Below are positions 8,171 to 16,581 of a stretch of DNA of 33,532 nt, in pieces. The position numbers and the translations under genes are program-made. Within the stretch, counting starts at the first letter, position 1. Each line of letters opens with the position of its first letter. Source of the DNA: Bacteroidales bacterium (GTDB lineage: Bacteria; Bacteroidota; Bacteroidia; Bacteroidales; UBA7960); assembly GCA_007118135.1 (NCBI GenBank), contig SKSE01000332.1, positions 1 through 33,532 of the forward strand, written 5' to 3'. The notes beneath the pieces were generated by a model. That model saw nothing but the letters and a program-made list of their open reading frames with translations, did not search any database and was not told where the DNA came from.

Positions 8171-10114
8171 ATGCGTCGATTTATTTTTTTTACATCACTA
8201 TTTGCGTTTATTCATCTATTCACAGTTTCTGCGCAAATTAACAATGAATTACCGGACTCAGAAAATGATACAATCCCCGAAGAACGCATAGTTTTTACTC
8301 CAACAAAAGCATCTGAATATATCAGTAATCTTTTGGGTATAGATAGTTTATGGGGCCCTGCAGGTGAAGCTATGAAGCATTCACTCACCAGACTTGTTGA
8401 TCATTACCATGAACCAATGGATAGTTTGAAAAGAAGGCTAATGAGTTTTGAGTATGATTCTATAGAAATAACACCTACTTTTTTAAGCCGTAGAGATACA
8501 CTGCCATTGAGATGGCTAAACAAATCAACTTTTATTGTAGATACAATTCCGCTGGACAGAGAGCCTTTTAAAAGGGAAAAGACCATTGTTATGAATAAGG
8601 TTGATTCTTTAATTCTTTCATTCAGGTACAAAGAAAAGCTTCCCCCAATAGATCATCTTATTGACTCCCTTTTAATGGCGCGTGATACTATAATAGAAGT
8701 GTATATTGACAGCTTATATCTTCAATCTAATCAAATTCAGATGCATCGTGTTTTAAACGATAGTATTGCATTGACTGATAGTGTCTTACTTCATAAAAAC
8801 GTGGTTCCTCCATTATTACCCGAAGGATCCGGAAAAACAGTAAGGTTTTTAACTGACTCATCCGGATTTGTTATTTCTGAGAGATACAGGGTTTTGATGG
8901 CAGAAAAAGATTCCCCCTTTTTTGTTGTTCCCGGAGAAAGAATGACGGATTCGCTCAAATATGCAGTACAAACTCTATTTGTTCATACAGAAGTAAGAGA
9001 TTCTATACTTTTATATCTGAATGATATTGATGGGAGAAGAACTCCCTTCTGGCTGAGTGTCGGAGACAGCGACCAACATAGGTTTTGGGTAAAAAACCAG
9101 GCTAATGATTCAATTACACTATGGATTGGAAACCCCACAAAATTTGATCTTTCATTTGTACTTGAAGATGATGTAAGTGTTGAGCGCAGGGAGCAAAAGC
9201 GTGTGGACGATGTTCCCATTACCACATTTACACCTGCAAGGGTACTTGCAACTATTAAACCTCTTGAAGAAATTCCCATATTTTGGCGATATGGCCTGTC
9301 AAGTTCTTTTACCATGAATCAGACTTATTTTTCAAACTGGGCAAGGGGAGGAGAAAGCTCAATAGCCGGTTTGCTTGATATCAGGGGAACAGCCGAATAT
9401 GCCAATAAGGAACAAAAAAGCAAATGGACAAGCAGTGGACGTCTAAGGTATGGTGCCATTGTTACCGAAGCACACGGCTTCAGATCTAATACTGATGAGA
9501 TAGAAATAAACTCTCAGTATAACAGAGTATTGCGTCAGAAAATTGACTTCAGTTCGGTGTTTTACGGTAAAACACAGGTAGCCAAAGGGTTTAACTACCC
9601 CAATGATTCAGTGGTTGTTTCAAAATTCCTGAACCCTGGTACTTTTACCATTGGTGTGGGTTTTGAATACAAGCCATTCCCTAAAACAAGTTTGAACTTT
9701 TCTGCATTGTCATATAGAAATACCTTTGTACTTGACACTGCCAATATTAACCAGACAGCATTTGGTATAGACAGGGATTTACGCTCCAGACAGGAAATGG
9801 GTGGTCAGCTTGTGGTCAGAAACAGCATTTCTATTCTCGATGGTCTGAACATAAATAATGTTATTCGCTTGTTTTCAAGTTATCTTGATAAACCCAAGAA
9901 TATTGATGTAGACTGGGAAATGAATCTTGAAAAACAAATAAACTGGTATTCAAGGATACGTGTCAACTTTCATATCATTTATGATGATGATATTCTGTTT
10001 CCGATATTGGATAGCGCCGGCGACCCGGTATTATTGCCTGATGGAAGCCCAAGAAAGGCTCCCAAAATGCAATTGAAGCAGTTTTTAGGATTAACGCTCG
10101 CCTTTAGAATTTAG
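8171..10114 (+). CDS. DUF3078 outer-membrane protein with a long N-terminal extension
   Basis: This 647-residue secreted protein has a signal peptide (MRRFIFFTSLFAFIHLFTVSAQ). The C-terminal part from about residue 372 matches DUF3078, a Bacteroidetes outer-membrane beta-barrel family: it opens with the diagnostic stretch around TYFSNWARGGESS and continues with alternating amphipathic strands to a C-terminal LTLAFRI, typical of a last barrel strand. The first 370 residues are not recognised; they are rich in Asp-Ser and Asp-Thr pairs and predicted strands, and could be a periplasmic or surface beta domain. Typical DUF3078 proteins are about half this length, so the N-terminal part looks like an addition. 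No enzymatic function is known for the family. A minus-strand TPR lipoprotein gene converges 11 bases downstream. Confidence 0.78.
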   Translation: MRRFIFFTSLFAFIHLFTVSAQINNELPDSENDTIPEERIVFTPTKASEYISNLLGIDSLWGPAGEAMKHSLTRLVDHYHEPMDSLKRRLMSFEYDSIEITPTFLSRRDTLPLRWLNKSTFIVDTIPLDREPFKREKTIVMNKVDSLILSFRYKEKLPPIDHLIDSLLMARDTIIEVYIDSLYLQSNQIQMHRVLNDSIALTDSVLLHKNVVPPLLPEGSGKTVRFLTDSSGFVISERYRVLMAEKDSPFFVVPGERMTDSLKYAVQTLFVHTEVRDSILLYLNDIDGRRTPFWLSVGDSDQHRFWVKNQANDSITLWIGNPTKFDLSFVLEDDVSVERREQKRVDDVPITTFTPARVLATIKPLEEIPIFWRYGLSSSFTMNQTYFSNWARGGESSIAGLLDIRGTAEYANKEQKSKWTSSGRLRYGAIVTEAHGFRSNTDEIEINSQYNRVLRQKIDFSSVFYGKTQVAKGFNYPNDSVVVSKFLNPGTFTIGVGFEYKPFPKTSLNFSALSYRNTFVLDTANINQTAFGIDRDLRSRQEMGGQLVVRNSISILDGLNINNVIRLFSSYLDKPKNIDVDWEMNLEKQINWYSRIRVNFHIIYDDDILFPILDSAGDPVLLPDGSPRKAPKMQLKQFLGLTLAFRI

Positions 10115-10125
10115 TGGCGTAACTA

Positions 10126-11283
10126 TTAATTGATATGCCCCTGCATAATTATAACTTTTTCGTTGATGCCAAGGGCTTTATATAACTCATAAAGCCTTAT
10201 GATCACTGACTGGTCGTCGGGCTTTTTTTCCCATGCTTTATTAAGCCATGATGCTGCCGATTCAAATGCAGCTTCTGAACGTTCTCTTTCTTCTTGCACT
10301 CTTCGGCTACTGTTAATTAACCTTGTATTCTCTTCAATCTCTACACCCATGTTATAGTAACTGGTTGCAATATGAACGTAGGTTTTTAATTCATCGGGTT
10401 CAAGCTCTACGGCTTTCTTGTAATAATCAATTGCATTGCTATATTGTCTCTCTTTCTGATAAATCAACCCTTTGGTAAAAGGATAAATATAATTTTCGGG
10501 GTCTGCCTCGGCAGCCCTGTCAAGGGTTTCAAGGGCGTTGTCAATTTCACCTATATCATACAATAAATCAGTAAGTATAAGGGTGAGCTCTTTATTGTTT
10601 TCATATTTTTCTACACCCTCTGCAAGCGTATTTTTTGCAGATAATGTATCTCCTTTTTCAAGATATGCATTAAATAACAAATGAGATACATTGGTTGAGT
10701 AACTTTTTTTATCCAACTTATTTAAGTACTTGATGGCCTTATCCATATTTCTATTCTCATATGCTGCCAATGCTATGTTATAAATAAGATCTTTTTCAGT
10801 TTTTACATCCAATATCGGGCTTTGGGTAATAATGAGTGCCTGCTCAAAAGCCCTGAATGCTTTTTTATATTCATTCCGTCTGAAATGCTCTTCTCCCATT
10901 TTTTGAAACTCGTTGGCCAGAAGTACATATCTGGGTGCCAATTGCCTGTCAAACCGTCCCCTTGTATCAAGTTCTCTTGCTTTTTCATATGATTCAATAG
11001 CCACAAAAAGCTGGTCGGGATATAATTCGAACTTTTTCCTGTCATTTCTTCTTTTTCCTTCCGTCCATGCATTCTGAGCCAGCAATCCTCTGGCATACCA
11101 GGTTCTTGCCCATTCTGCCGATTGCTCATCTTCTATCATTTCTTCAACAATTTCCTTAGCATCATCAAATTCAGATGTTTCGATAAGGTGGAACACAGCA
11201 ATAAATTTCCCTCTTTGTAAAGGCATAATGGATGAACAACCCCAAAAAATAAAAATAAAAATGATAAATAATAAACGATTCAT
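10126..11283 (-). CDS. TPR-repeat lipoprotein
   Basis: This 385-residue protein starts with a short lipoprotein signal (MNRLLFIIFIFIFWGCSS, predicted lipidated Cys16) followed by tetratricopeptide repeats through most of its length. Clear TPR helices include EEHFRRNEYKKAFRAFEQAL, AAYENRNMDKAIKYLNKL and YQKERQYSNAIDYYKKAVELEPDELKTY. TPR lipoproteins of this type act as scaffolds for envelope complexes, and the partner here is unknown. A charged segment (RRVQEERERSEAAFESAASW) near residue 335 probably forms a coiled or helical extension. The gene is monocistronic, convergent with the DUF3078 gene and divergent from the hydrolase gene. A -7-like box (TATCTTTG, minus strand, 11439-11446) lies far upstream. 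Confidence 0.8.
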   Translation of the reverse strand: MNRLLFIIFIFIFWGCSSIMPLQRGKFIAVFHLIETSEFDDAKEIVEEMIEDEQSAEWARTWYARGLLAQNAWTEGKRRNDRKKFELYPDQLFVAIESYEKARELDTRGRFDRQLAPRYVLLANEFQKMGEEHFRRNEYKKAFRAFEQALIITQSPILDVKTEKDLIYNIALAAYENRNMDKAIKYLNKLDKKSYSTNVSHLLFNAYLEKGDTLSAKNTLAEGVEKYENNKELTLILTDLLYDIGEIDNALETLDRAAEADPENYIYPFTKGLIYQKERQYSNAIDYYKKAVELEPDELKTYVHIATSYYNMGVEIEENTRLINSSRRVQEERERSEAAFESAASWLNKAWEKKPDDQSVIIRLYELYKALGINEKVIIMQGHIN

Positions 11284-11434
11284 TGGATAATATTTAAGTT
11301 TTTGAACCTGCCTGGTTTACATTTTAAAGGTAAAGGATTTGAATATTTTATAGTTTTTCTCAAACATTCTTTATCTTATGATTGGATAAACGTTGCATTT
11401 TCTTTTGCATTGTTCTGATATTAAAAATAAGACC

Positions 11435-11470
11435 TTTGCAAAGATATAAAGAAAGGACGTATTATTTTTG
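11435..11470 (+). promoter_or_regulatory. Candidate promoter for the alpha/beta hydrolase
   Basis: TTTG at 11435-11438 and TATTTTTG at 11463-11470 fit the Bacteroidetes -33/-7 elements with a slightly long 24-base spacer. The TTG start in the ORF track lies inside the -7 box, which argues for the later ATG at 11549. The -33 element is part of the palindrome CTTTGCAAAG. Confidence 0.4.
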
Positions 11471-11548
11471 TTCTTTCAGGCTGTTAAAATCTCAAAAGAC
11501 TTAATTTTGAGTTCAGTAAAGAATCGGGTTTTAAAGAATAATAAAGAA

Positions 11549-12361
11549 ATGCAAAAAATGATTAATATTCTCATCATCCTTTTGGTTATCTATACCGTTA
11601 TTGTAGGTTTCTTTTATATTTTTCAGGGCAGTTTTATTTTTCATCCTCAACCCCTGACAGGTTCAGTGAAAACTGATGAATATACTGAAGAAGTTAATAT
11701 CAGAATGGATGATGGCTCTCTACTACATGGCTGGTTGGTAAAAAACAGGCCTTATGGGCCGCATAAACTTCTCATATATTTCGGTGGCAATGCCGAGGAA
11801 GTTTCTCATATGATTCCCCTTGCATCTATTTTTGAAGATTGGGCATTATTGCTGGTAAATTATCCCGGTTATGGAAAAAGTGTAGGTAATCCCGGGCAGA
11901 AAAGCTTTTATAAAGCTGCCTTGGCCATTTATGATTATGCTGTATCGAGGGATGATGTGGATGCTGAAAATATTGTGGTTATGGGTCGCAGCTTAGGTTC
12001 GGGTAGTGCCGTTTACCTTGCTCACGAAAGAGATATTAAAGGAGTTGTGCTGGTATCACCCTTTGAAAGTGTAAGGTCGGTGGCACGCTCAACCTTTCCG
12101 TTTTTACCTGTAAACCTTATTTTAAGGCACAAGTTCCTGTCGAAAAAATATGCAAAGGAAATCAAAAGCCCCATGATTGCATTTTATGGTACTGCCGACC
12201 AGATCATTCCCCCTTCTCAAACACACAAACTCGCCGGTTACTGGAAAGGCCCATCAAAACTTGTAAAACTACAAGGTTTTGGCCATAACGATATTTTTGA
12301 AAGCCGGCAGATGTGGGATGAGATAAACCGATTTCTGGATGGCTTGCAGTTACATCCTTAA
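11549..12361 (+). CDS. Membrane-anchored alpha/beta hydrolase (BEM46/ABHD13-like)
   Basis: I start this 270-residue protein at ATG 11549 (MQKMINIL) because the 27 upstream residues of the ORF would begin inside a promoter-like sequence. An N-terminal membrane segment (INILIILLVIYTVIVGFFYIF) anchors an alpha/beta hydrolase domain. The catalytic triad is visible: Ser148 in the elbow GRSLGSG, Asp217 in GTADQIIP and His246 in GFGHND. The block YFGGNAEE likely forms the oxyanion region, and NYPGYGKS is typical of this group. Members are serine hydrolases of uncertain substrate, often thought to act on lipids or acyl esters. The gene converges on the paralogue pair that follows and seems to stand alone. 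Confidence 0.82.
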   Translation: MQKMINILIILLVIYTVIVGFFYIFQGSFIFHPQPLTGSVKTDEYTEEVNIRMDDGSLLHGWLVKNRPYGPHKLLIYFGGNAEEVSHMIPLASIFEDWALLLVNYPGYGKSVGNPGQKSFYKAALAIYDYAVSRDDVDAENIVVMGRSLGSGSAVYLAHERDIKGVVLVSPFESVRSVARSTFPFLPVNLILRHKFLSKKYAKEIKSPMIAFYGTADQIIPPSQTHKLAGYWKGPSKLVKLQGFGHNDIFESRQMWDEINRFLDGLQLHP

Positions 12362-12390
12362 TGCAATGTTTTACTTTACCGTAATATTTT

Positions 12391-12990
12391 TTACTGTAAA
12401 AGTCTTGCAATTTGCTGAATAGGAATAGTATTGGCCATTTCCATAACAGCATTTTCTTCATTAATATCTTTGAAGTTAACTGTCAGTAATGAACTACCAA
12501 AAGGAATCTGCATATCCCAGGAAACAGTACCGTCTGATGATTCAGATTTTTCCAGGAGCCCCCTGTAACCATCTATTCTTATGCGCTTCTGGTTGGGGTC
12601 ACGCCCGATAACCGGCAGAGCCAGTATGGCGTTAATACCTGCCAGTAGTGGCGAATCGGCAATAATTTGCAGTTCGGCCCTTTGATTTTGGTCATTTTTG
12701 TAATTACGGCTCAGGTGCAAGCCTATAAAGCCCATGTTGACGCTTCCCACCATATCGTCTGCATCTGAGAAATTTAGATTACCCATGTTTTCAGGCAATA
12801 ATTTAAGTATTTCATGGCCGATGACCAGGTCAAGTTCGTACATAGCCTGCTGCAGGGCAAACCTGGCATTTTCAAGATCGCCATTGTTGTATGCTGCACG
12901 TGCATCATTAAGATTGTTTTCTACTTCCTGGGCCTTTGCAACTGTTATGAGAAAAAAGCTGCAAAATATTATGGTTATAATTGTTTTCAT
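12391..12990 (-). CDS. Secreted protein of unknown family, second of a tandem paralogue pair
   Basis: I do not recognise the family. This 199-residue protein starts with a signal peptide (MKTIITIIFCSFFLITVAKAQ), followed by a helical segment (AYNNGDLENARFALQQAMYELDLVIGHEIL) and then a mixed alpha/beta region. It aligns along most of its length with the protein encoded just upstream: ALQQAMYELDLVIGHEILKLLPE against ALRDAIWGVELKIGQNVLTSLPE, then MGFIGLHLSRNY against MGFVGLLIERFY, and IPFGSSLLTV against VPFGQSSIFV. Its ATG overlaps the upstream stop codon by four bases, so the two are translationally coupled and probably act together in the periplasm or at the surface. A short stretch of TPR-like helix is possible at the N-terminus. 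Confidence 0.7.
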   Translation of the reverse strand: MKTIITIIFCSFFLITVAKAQEVENNLNDARAAYNNGDLENARFALQQAMYELDLVIGHEILKLLPENMGNLNFSDADDMVGSVNMGFIGLHLSRNYKNDQNQRAELQIIADSPLLAGINAILALPVIGRDPNQKRIRIDGYRGLLEKSESSDGTVSWDMQIPFGSSLLTVNFKDINEENAVMEMANTIPIQQIARLLQ

Positions 12991-13760
12991 TTTTCTCCGA
13001 GTTTTTGTTTTATGGTATTAATATTGAATTGGTTTGCAGCTGACATAAATTCCTGCTCTGAACCGAAATTTACCCCTTTGAGCACAAAGATGGATGATTG
13101 TCCGAAGGGCACGGCAAGGCTATAACCGCTGTAATCATCATATTCAATGTGAGCCTGATGTTCCTGAAAACGGATACGTTTATAGTTGGTATCATCCGAT
13201 TGCTGACGGGCATAATCACCCAACATTAACAGGCTTGCTACACCCAGCATGGCAGCATCATTACCGATTGAAACCTGCAACTGCATATCATCAGTTTCAT
13301 AGAATCGCTCTATGAGTAAACCCACGAAGCCCATTCCTGTGCTGGTAACATTATCAGCCTCACTAACTGTGCGCAGTCCCGAAACAGTTTCGGGTAGGGA
13401 TGTAAGCACATTTTGTCCTATTTTAAGTTCAACCCCCCAGATGGCGTCTCGAAGAGCCAGTTTTGTACCTCTGAAATCTTTGCCCGAAAAAGCACTTTCA
13501 GCTTCACGGATAGACATGTTTACATCTGCAGCTTCAACTGATAATCCACCATCACGGGTGTGTGTTCCCAATGGTCGGCTTTCAGTCTTTTCTTTCTCTT
13601 CTGATTTTTCGTTATCAAGCCCACGCAGGATTTCTTCAGCCGCCCTTTCTTCAATTCCTTGTTGAACCCTACGGATTAATGTACGTTGGGAATATACTTC
13701 CGGACTGAAAGTTATATGCAGGATTGCAAAAAATCCCAACAAAAAAACTATTCTTTTCAT
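12987..13760 (-). CDS. Secreted protein of unknown family, first of a tandem paralogue pair
   Basis: This 257-residue protein has a signal peptide (MKRIVFLLGFFAILHITFSPEVYSQ). A charged, probably helical linker follows (RVQQGIEERAAEEILRGLDNEKSEEKEKTES), and then a domain shared with the downstream gene product. The shared part carries the alternating pattern described for its partner, including GMGFVGLLIERFY and a near C-terminal VPFGQSSIFVLKG strand. The linker is absent from the shorter paralogue. The gene overlaps the next by ATGA. The upstream region is very AT-rich; a -7-like box (TAAGTTTG, minus strand, 13924-13931) is the only promoter hint. No function can be assigned from the sequence. 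Confidence 0.7.
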   Translation of the reverse strand: MKRIVFLLGFFAILHITFSPEVYSQRTLIRRVQQGIEERAAEEILRGLDNEKSEEKEKTESRPLGTHTRDGGLSVEAADVNMSIREAESAFSGKDFRGTKLALRDAIWGVELKIGQNVLTSLPETVSGLRTVSEADNVTSTGMGFVGLLIERFYETDDMQLQVSIGNDAAMLGVASLLMLGDYARQQSDDTNYKRIRFQEHQAHIEYDDYSGYSLAVPFGQSSIFVLKGVNFGSEQEFMSAANQFNINTIKQKLGEK

Positions 13761-14124
13761 AATTATTCTTTTAAATAATTAAAATGATATGCAATTAAAA
13801 TTTGTGGTCACAGAAATCAGATAAAATGAAATAAAATAAGTACTGATTATGTTTTAATTTTAACATTCAGAGCTAATTAAATTAAAACAGAACTTATTAT
13901 AATATGAAGTAAGAAACCTTAAACAAACTTAATAAATTAATCTGAAAAAATAAAACCTAAAACAACAGAATAGTAGGCTTTACCAAAAAAAGTATTAGTA
14001 GATTTGTATTTAATGTATTGTAATAGTAAGAATTGCCTTTATTATATGAATGATTTAGGGTATTTTTTGGTATTAAATAATAAAGCAAAACATTATAATG
14101 ATTAGAGATCTGAGAGATATAAAC
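13761..14124. other. Very AT-rich divergent intergenic region
   Basis: No credible gene is seen between the two divergently transcribed secreted-protein genes. The 60-residue minus-strand ORF is low-complexity. A -7-like TAGATTTG box on the plus strand (13999-14006) and TAAGTTTG on the minus strand (13924-13931) are possible promoters, but such boxes are easy to find by chance in DNA this AT-rich. Confidence 0.45.
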
Positions 14125-15366
14125 ATGAAAATAACCCATATAATTTTTGGTTGCTGTTTATTCTTGTTTTTGCCAGGTCCGGCACCAGCTCAAGGATTAG
14201 GTTGTACCGATCCACTTGCAATTAATTATGATTCGCTGGCAACGCAAAATGACGGTAGTTGTCTGTATTCGTCGGCTATAATTTCAGTGGTTAACAGTTG
14301 GGATTTGCCTGAAGCAATGATCGAGACATCAGGATTGATCATTTGGGATGACAGGATATGGACTCATAACGATGATAATGACATCAATCTTTATGCCTTT
14401 GATACCACTGATATTCAGAATTACCAGGCTTATCCTTTAACCGGTACAGTTAATGTAGATTGGGAAGAAATATCACAGGACAATGAATATATTTATATTG
14501 GTGATTTTGGCAACAATGCAAATGGTAACAGAACTGATCTGAAAATACTTAGAATTGAAAAGAATTCACTTCTTGAAAATTCTCCTGTTATAGATACCAT
14601 CCATTTTTCATATTCTTTACAAACTGATTTTTCTCCCACAGGACCCAATAACACCGATTTCGACTGCGAAGCATTTGTAGTAACCTCCGACAGCATTTAC
14701 TTATTTACTAAAGAATGGGTCAGTCAGAAAAGCAGCATATATAGTTTGCCTAAAGAGCCCGGTACATATGTTGCACAATTCAGAGACTCTTTCGATGTGG
14801 AAGGACTGATAACAGGATCAACTTATCTTGAAGATAAAAACCTGATCGTTTTAACAGGTTATTCAATGCTTTTGCAACCTTTTTTATTTTTACTTTATGA
14901 TTTTCAACCTGCCGATTTCTTTTCAGGAAATAAGAGAAAAGTTTTATTAAACCTTCCATTACATCAGGTTGAGGGTATTGCTACTGAAGATGGTTTAAAG
15001 TACTTCATATCCAATGAGTATTTTTCTTACTCAATATTTACTATTCATCAAAAACTGCATCTTATTGATTTGACAGCCTTTTTGAGTAATTATTTAGAAG
15101 GTTTGTCTGTTAATGTGTCGGATGTCGGACTACAAAATCAATTAGTTATTTACCCAAATCCGGCAAACCAGGAAATAAATATAAAATTAGAAAACTCTTT
15201 AGGCGAAGAGCCTTACAAAATATTTGATATTTCAGGAAGGGTAGTTCTTTCAGGAAAGATAAAGTCGGGAAGGGTAAGTATAAATATTGGAGATTTACAG
15301 CCCGGAACCTATTTATTTGTCGTGGAGCAGCCGGAATATATAATCAGAAAAATCATCCGGAACTGA
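14125..15366 (+). CDS. T9SS-exported protein with a GCTDP...DGSC module and propeller-like domain
   Basis: I choose ATG 14125 over the ORF-track ATG at 14098 because it gives a clean signal peptide (MKITHIIFGCCLFLFLPGPAPAQ). The 413-residue protein then has a short cysteine module, GCTDPLAINYDSLATQNDGSC, found as a repeat in surface proteins of many marine Bacteroidetes. The central part (about 50-325) consists of strand-rich repeats such as GLIIWDDRIWTHNDDND and EYIYIGDFGNN, consistent with a beta-propeller. The end (YPNPANQEINIKL, FDISGRVV, PGTYLFVVEQ) is a T9SS type A sorting domain. The protein should therefore be secreted and possibly surface-attached. No active-site motif is recognised, so binding or scaffolding is as likely as catalysis. 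Confidence 0.75.
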   Translation: MKITHIIFGCCLFLFLPGPAPAQGLGCTDPLAINYDSLATQNDGSCLYSSAIISVVNSWDLPEAMIETSGLIIWDDRIWTHNDDNDINLYAFDTTDIQNYQAYPLTGTVNVDWEEISQDNEYIYIGDFGNNANGNRTDLKILRIEKNSLLENSPVIDTIHFSYSLQTDFSPTGPNNTDFDCEAFVVTSDSIYLFTKEWVSQKSSIYSLPKEPGTYVAQFRDSFDVEGLITGSTYLEDKNLIVLTGYSMLLQPFLFLLYDFQPADFFSGNKRKVLLNLPLHQVEGIATEDGLKYFISNEYFSYSIFTIHQKLHLIDLTAFLSNYLEGLSVNVSDVGLQNQLVIYPNPANQEINIKLENSLGEEPYKIFDISGRVVLSGKIKSGRVSINIGDLQPGTYLFVVEQPEYIIRKIIRN

Positions 15367-15437
15367 AAAATGCAATATCAGGTTTCAACTAAAAAAACTA
15401 TTGCTATTCTTACTAAAGGTTTACCTTCTTGCTTCTT

Positions 15438-15686
15438 TTAACATTGGTTTCTGGCACAGGGACTATTGGTTATAAAAAAGCCCAGAAATCCTCCGAAAAA
15501 CACACTGCTCAAAGAATCGCTCAGAACCCAGCTTTGCATGTGTTGTGCTTCGCTGAAATAAAAATAACCAAAACCTGCAATAGCACCAATCAAAATGTAA
15601 ATCAAAGATTTTCTGATGTGCTTTGACTGTAGCAGTTTCTTGCTTCCCTTGTTTTCTTCTTCAATTTCGAGTTTTTTAAATTCCAT
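15438..15686 (-). CDS. Small membrane protein resembling DUF6132
   Basis: This 82-residue protein has a charged N-terminus (MEFKKLEIEEENKGSKK) and two hydrophobic segments, SLIYILIGAIAGFGYFYF and SSVFFGGFLGFFIT. The order GAIAGxxYxYF followed by S-x-x-x-G-G-x-L-G resembles DUF6132 proteins, small two-helix inner-membrane proteins common in Bacteroidetes. The usual loop between the helices contains a cysteine pair (around SGTCPITS); here it reads AQHMQSWVLSDS with no cysteine, and cysteines occur only at the C-terminal end. An exact TAnnTTTG box lies 23 bases upstream. The coding call is plausible from promoter and topology; the family call is tentative. Confidence 0.55.
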   Translation of the reverse strand: MEFKKLEIEEENKGSKKLLQSKHIRKSLIYILIGAIAGFGYFYFSEAQHMQSWVLSDSLSSVFFGGFLGFFITNSPCARNQC

Positions 15687-15709
15687 TCTTTTTATTATAA
15701 TTATATATG

Positions 15710-15717
15710 CAAATATA
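15710..15717 (-). promoter_or_regulatory. Candidate -7 element TATATTTG for the small membrane protein
   Basis: CAAATATA on the plus strand reads TATATTTG on the minus strand, an exact TAnnTTTG match 23 bases before the start codon. No matching -33 TTTG is obvious. Confidence 0.4.
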
Positions 15718-15786
15718 TCAATATGATATCAGATAAAAAAATGAAAACCTTTTACTTAAAATGAATTTATGATTTTTTCATGGTTT

Positions 15787-16263
15787 TTAGTTTATTCCCA
15801 ACTCCTCTTTCATTTCTTCATAAAAACTCATCATACGGTTAAAGTGCGAACCTTCCCAGTATACTTTTTCGCAATCACAACAACGGAAGAACTCATTGAA
15901 GTATTGATTTGTTCCTGGTTTGAGTTCATTCTCAATTTCTTCCTTGTTTACTTCTTCAATGGTTCCGTTGCAGGCAATGCAACGTGTCAGAAACCTTATG
16001 GAGTTTTTCAATCCAAATACATCAATTATCTCTTTTAATTGGTCTTTGGCATGAGTCGATTCAACAAAATGTCCTCTTTCTACTCTCTTGTTTTTAAGGA
16101 TGCCCCTGTCACGGGTAAGTACAATTCTTTTTTCTTCTTCGGCAATCTGAATGATTTCCGGGTCATCCAGGTCGTTCCGATAAATAGTATCAAAGCCTGT
16201 CATACGAAGCAAACGGGCAAGTTTGCCAAGATGGACGTCCAGTACAAATCGGGCTGAATCCAT
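15787..16263 (-). CDS. Mut7-C RNase domain protein with zinc ribbon
   Basis: This 158-residue soluble protein matches the Mut7-C (DUF82) family, a PIN-like ribonuclease domain joined to a C-terminal zinc ribbon. The PIN-like part starts with RFVLDVHLGKLARLLRMTGFDT, where the Asp is the expected metal-binding residue, and continues with RNDLDDPEIIQIAEEEKRIVLTRDRGIL, the second acidic cluster. The zinc ribbon is formed by CIAC and CDC (CxxC...CxxC, about residues 94-131). Many homologues carry an extra N-terminal ubiquitin-like domain, which is absent here. Its RNA target is unknown. A -7 box lies 31 bases upstream, and the gene seems to be transcribed alone. Confidence 0.85.
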   Translation of the reverse strand: MDSARFVLDVHLGKLARLLRMTGFDTIYRNDLDDPEIIQIAEEEKRIVLTRDRGILKNKRVERGHFVESTHAKDQLKEIIDVFGLKNSIRFLTRCIACNGTIEEVNKEEIENELKPGTNQYFNEFFRCCDCEKVYWEGSHFNRMMSFYEEMKEELGIN

Positions 16264-16581
16264 AAAAACTTGTAATTTAAAAAGTTATGTTTCTCAAATT
16301 TACAAAGATTATATGAATTGCTTTAGGGTTGTGCATGTATTATTGCTGTGACAGACTAATCTCTTTTAGTTTATTATTTGGACGAGATTAGGATTTAGGT
16401 TGTTTAAAAGTCATTATCTTTACAAAAATATATGCATGATTAGTTATCCGTTTTTTTGTTTTTAAAGTCCATTATTTTCTAAACTGCCCTGTCCTTCGTT
16501 TAACTCAATTACCAGTTTTGATTTATAACAGGCGATTTATCCTGTTTAAATATGATTTCTATTCATTTTTTATACATTAAC
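16264..16581. other. Divergent intergenic region between the Mut7-C gene and the GH16 gene
   Basis: No gene is seen. It holds the minus-strand -7 box at 16295-16302 and a hairpin AACAGG-N8-CCTGTT at 16527-16546, close to the start of the GH16 gene. I found no exact plus-strand TAnnTTTG element. Confidence 0.45.
16295..16302 (-). promoter_or_regulatory. Candidate -7 element TAAATTTG for the Mut7-C gene
   Basis: An exact TAnnTTTG match on the minus strand lies 31 bases before the ATG. No -33 TTTG is visible at the proper spacing. Confidence 0.42.

Noticed and set aside
11468-11548. TTG start of the hydrolase ORF in the track
   Set aside because: It begins inside a promoter-like TATTTTTG box. 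ATG 11549 gives a normal membrane-anchor start.
12734-13665. Plus-strand ORFs of 70-117 residues opposite the paralogue pair
   Set aside because: They are shadows of two coupled minus-strand genes with signal peptides and mutual homology.
13957-14139. 60-residue minus-strand ORF rich in Asn, Tyr and Leu
   Set aside because: It is a low-complexity translation of very AT-rich intergenic DNA and overlaps the next gene's signal peptide region.
15429-15626. 65-residue plus-strand ORF opposite the DUF6132-like gene
   Set aside because: The minus-strand frame has a membrane-protein pattern and a promoter box; the plus-strand frame has no recognisable features.
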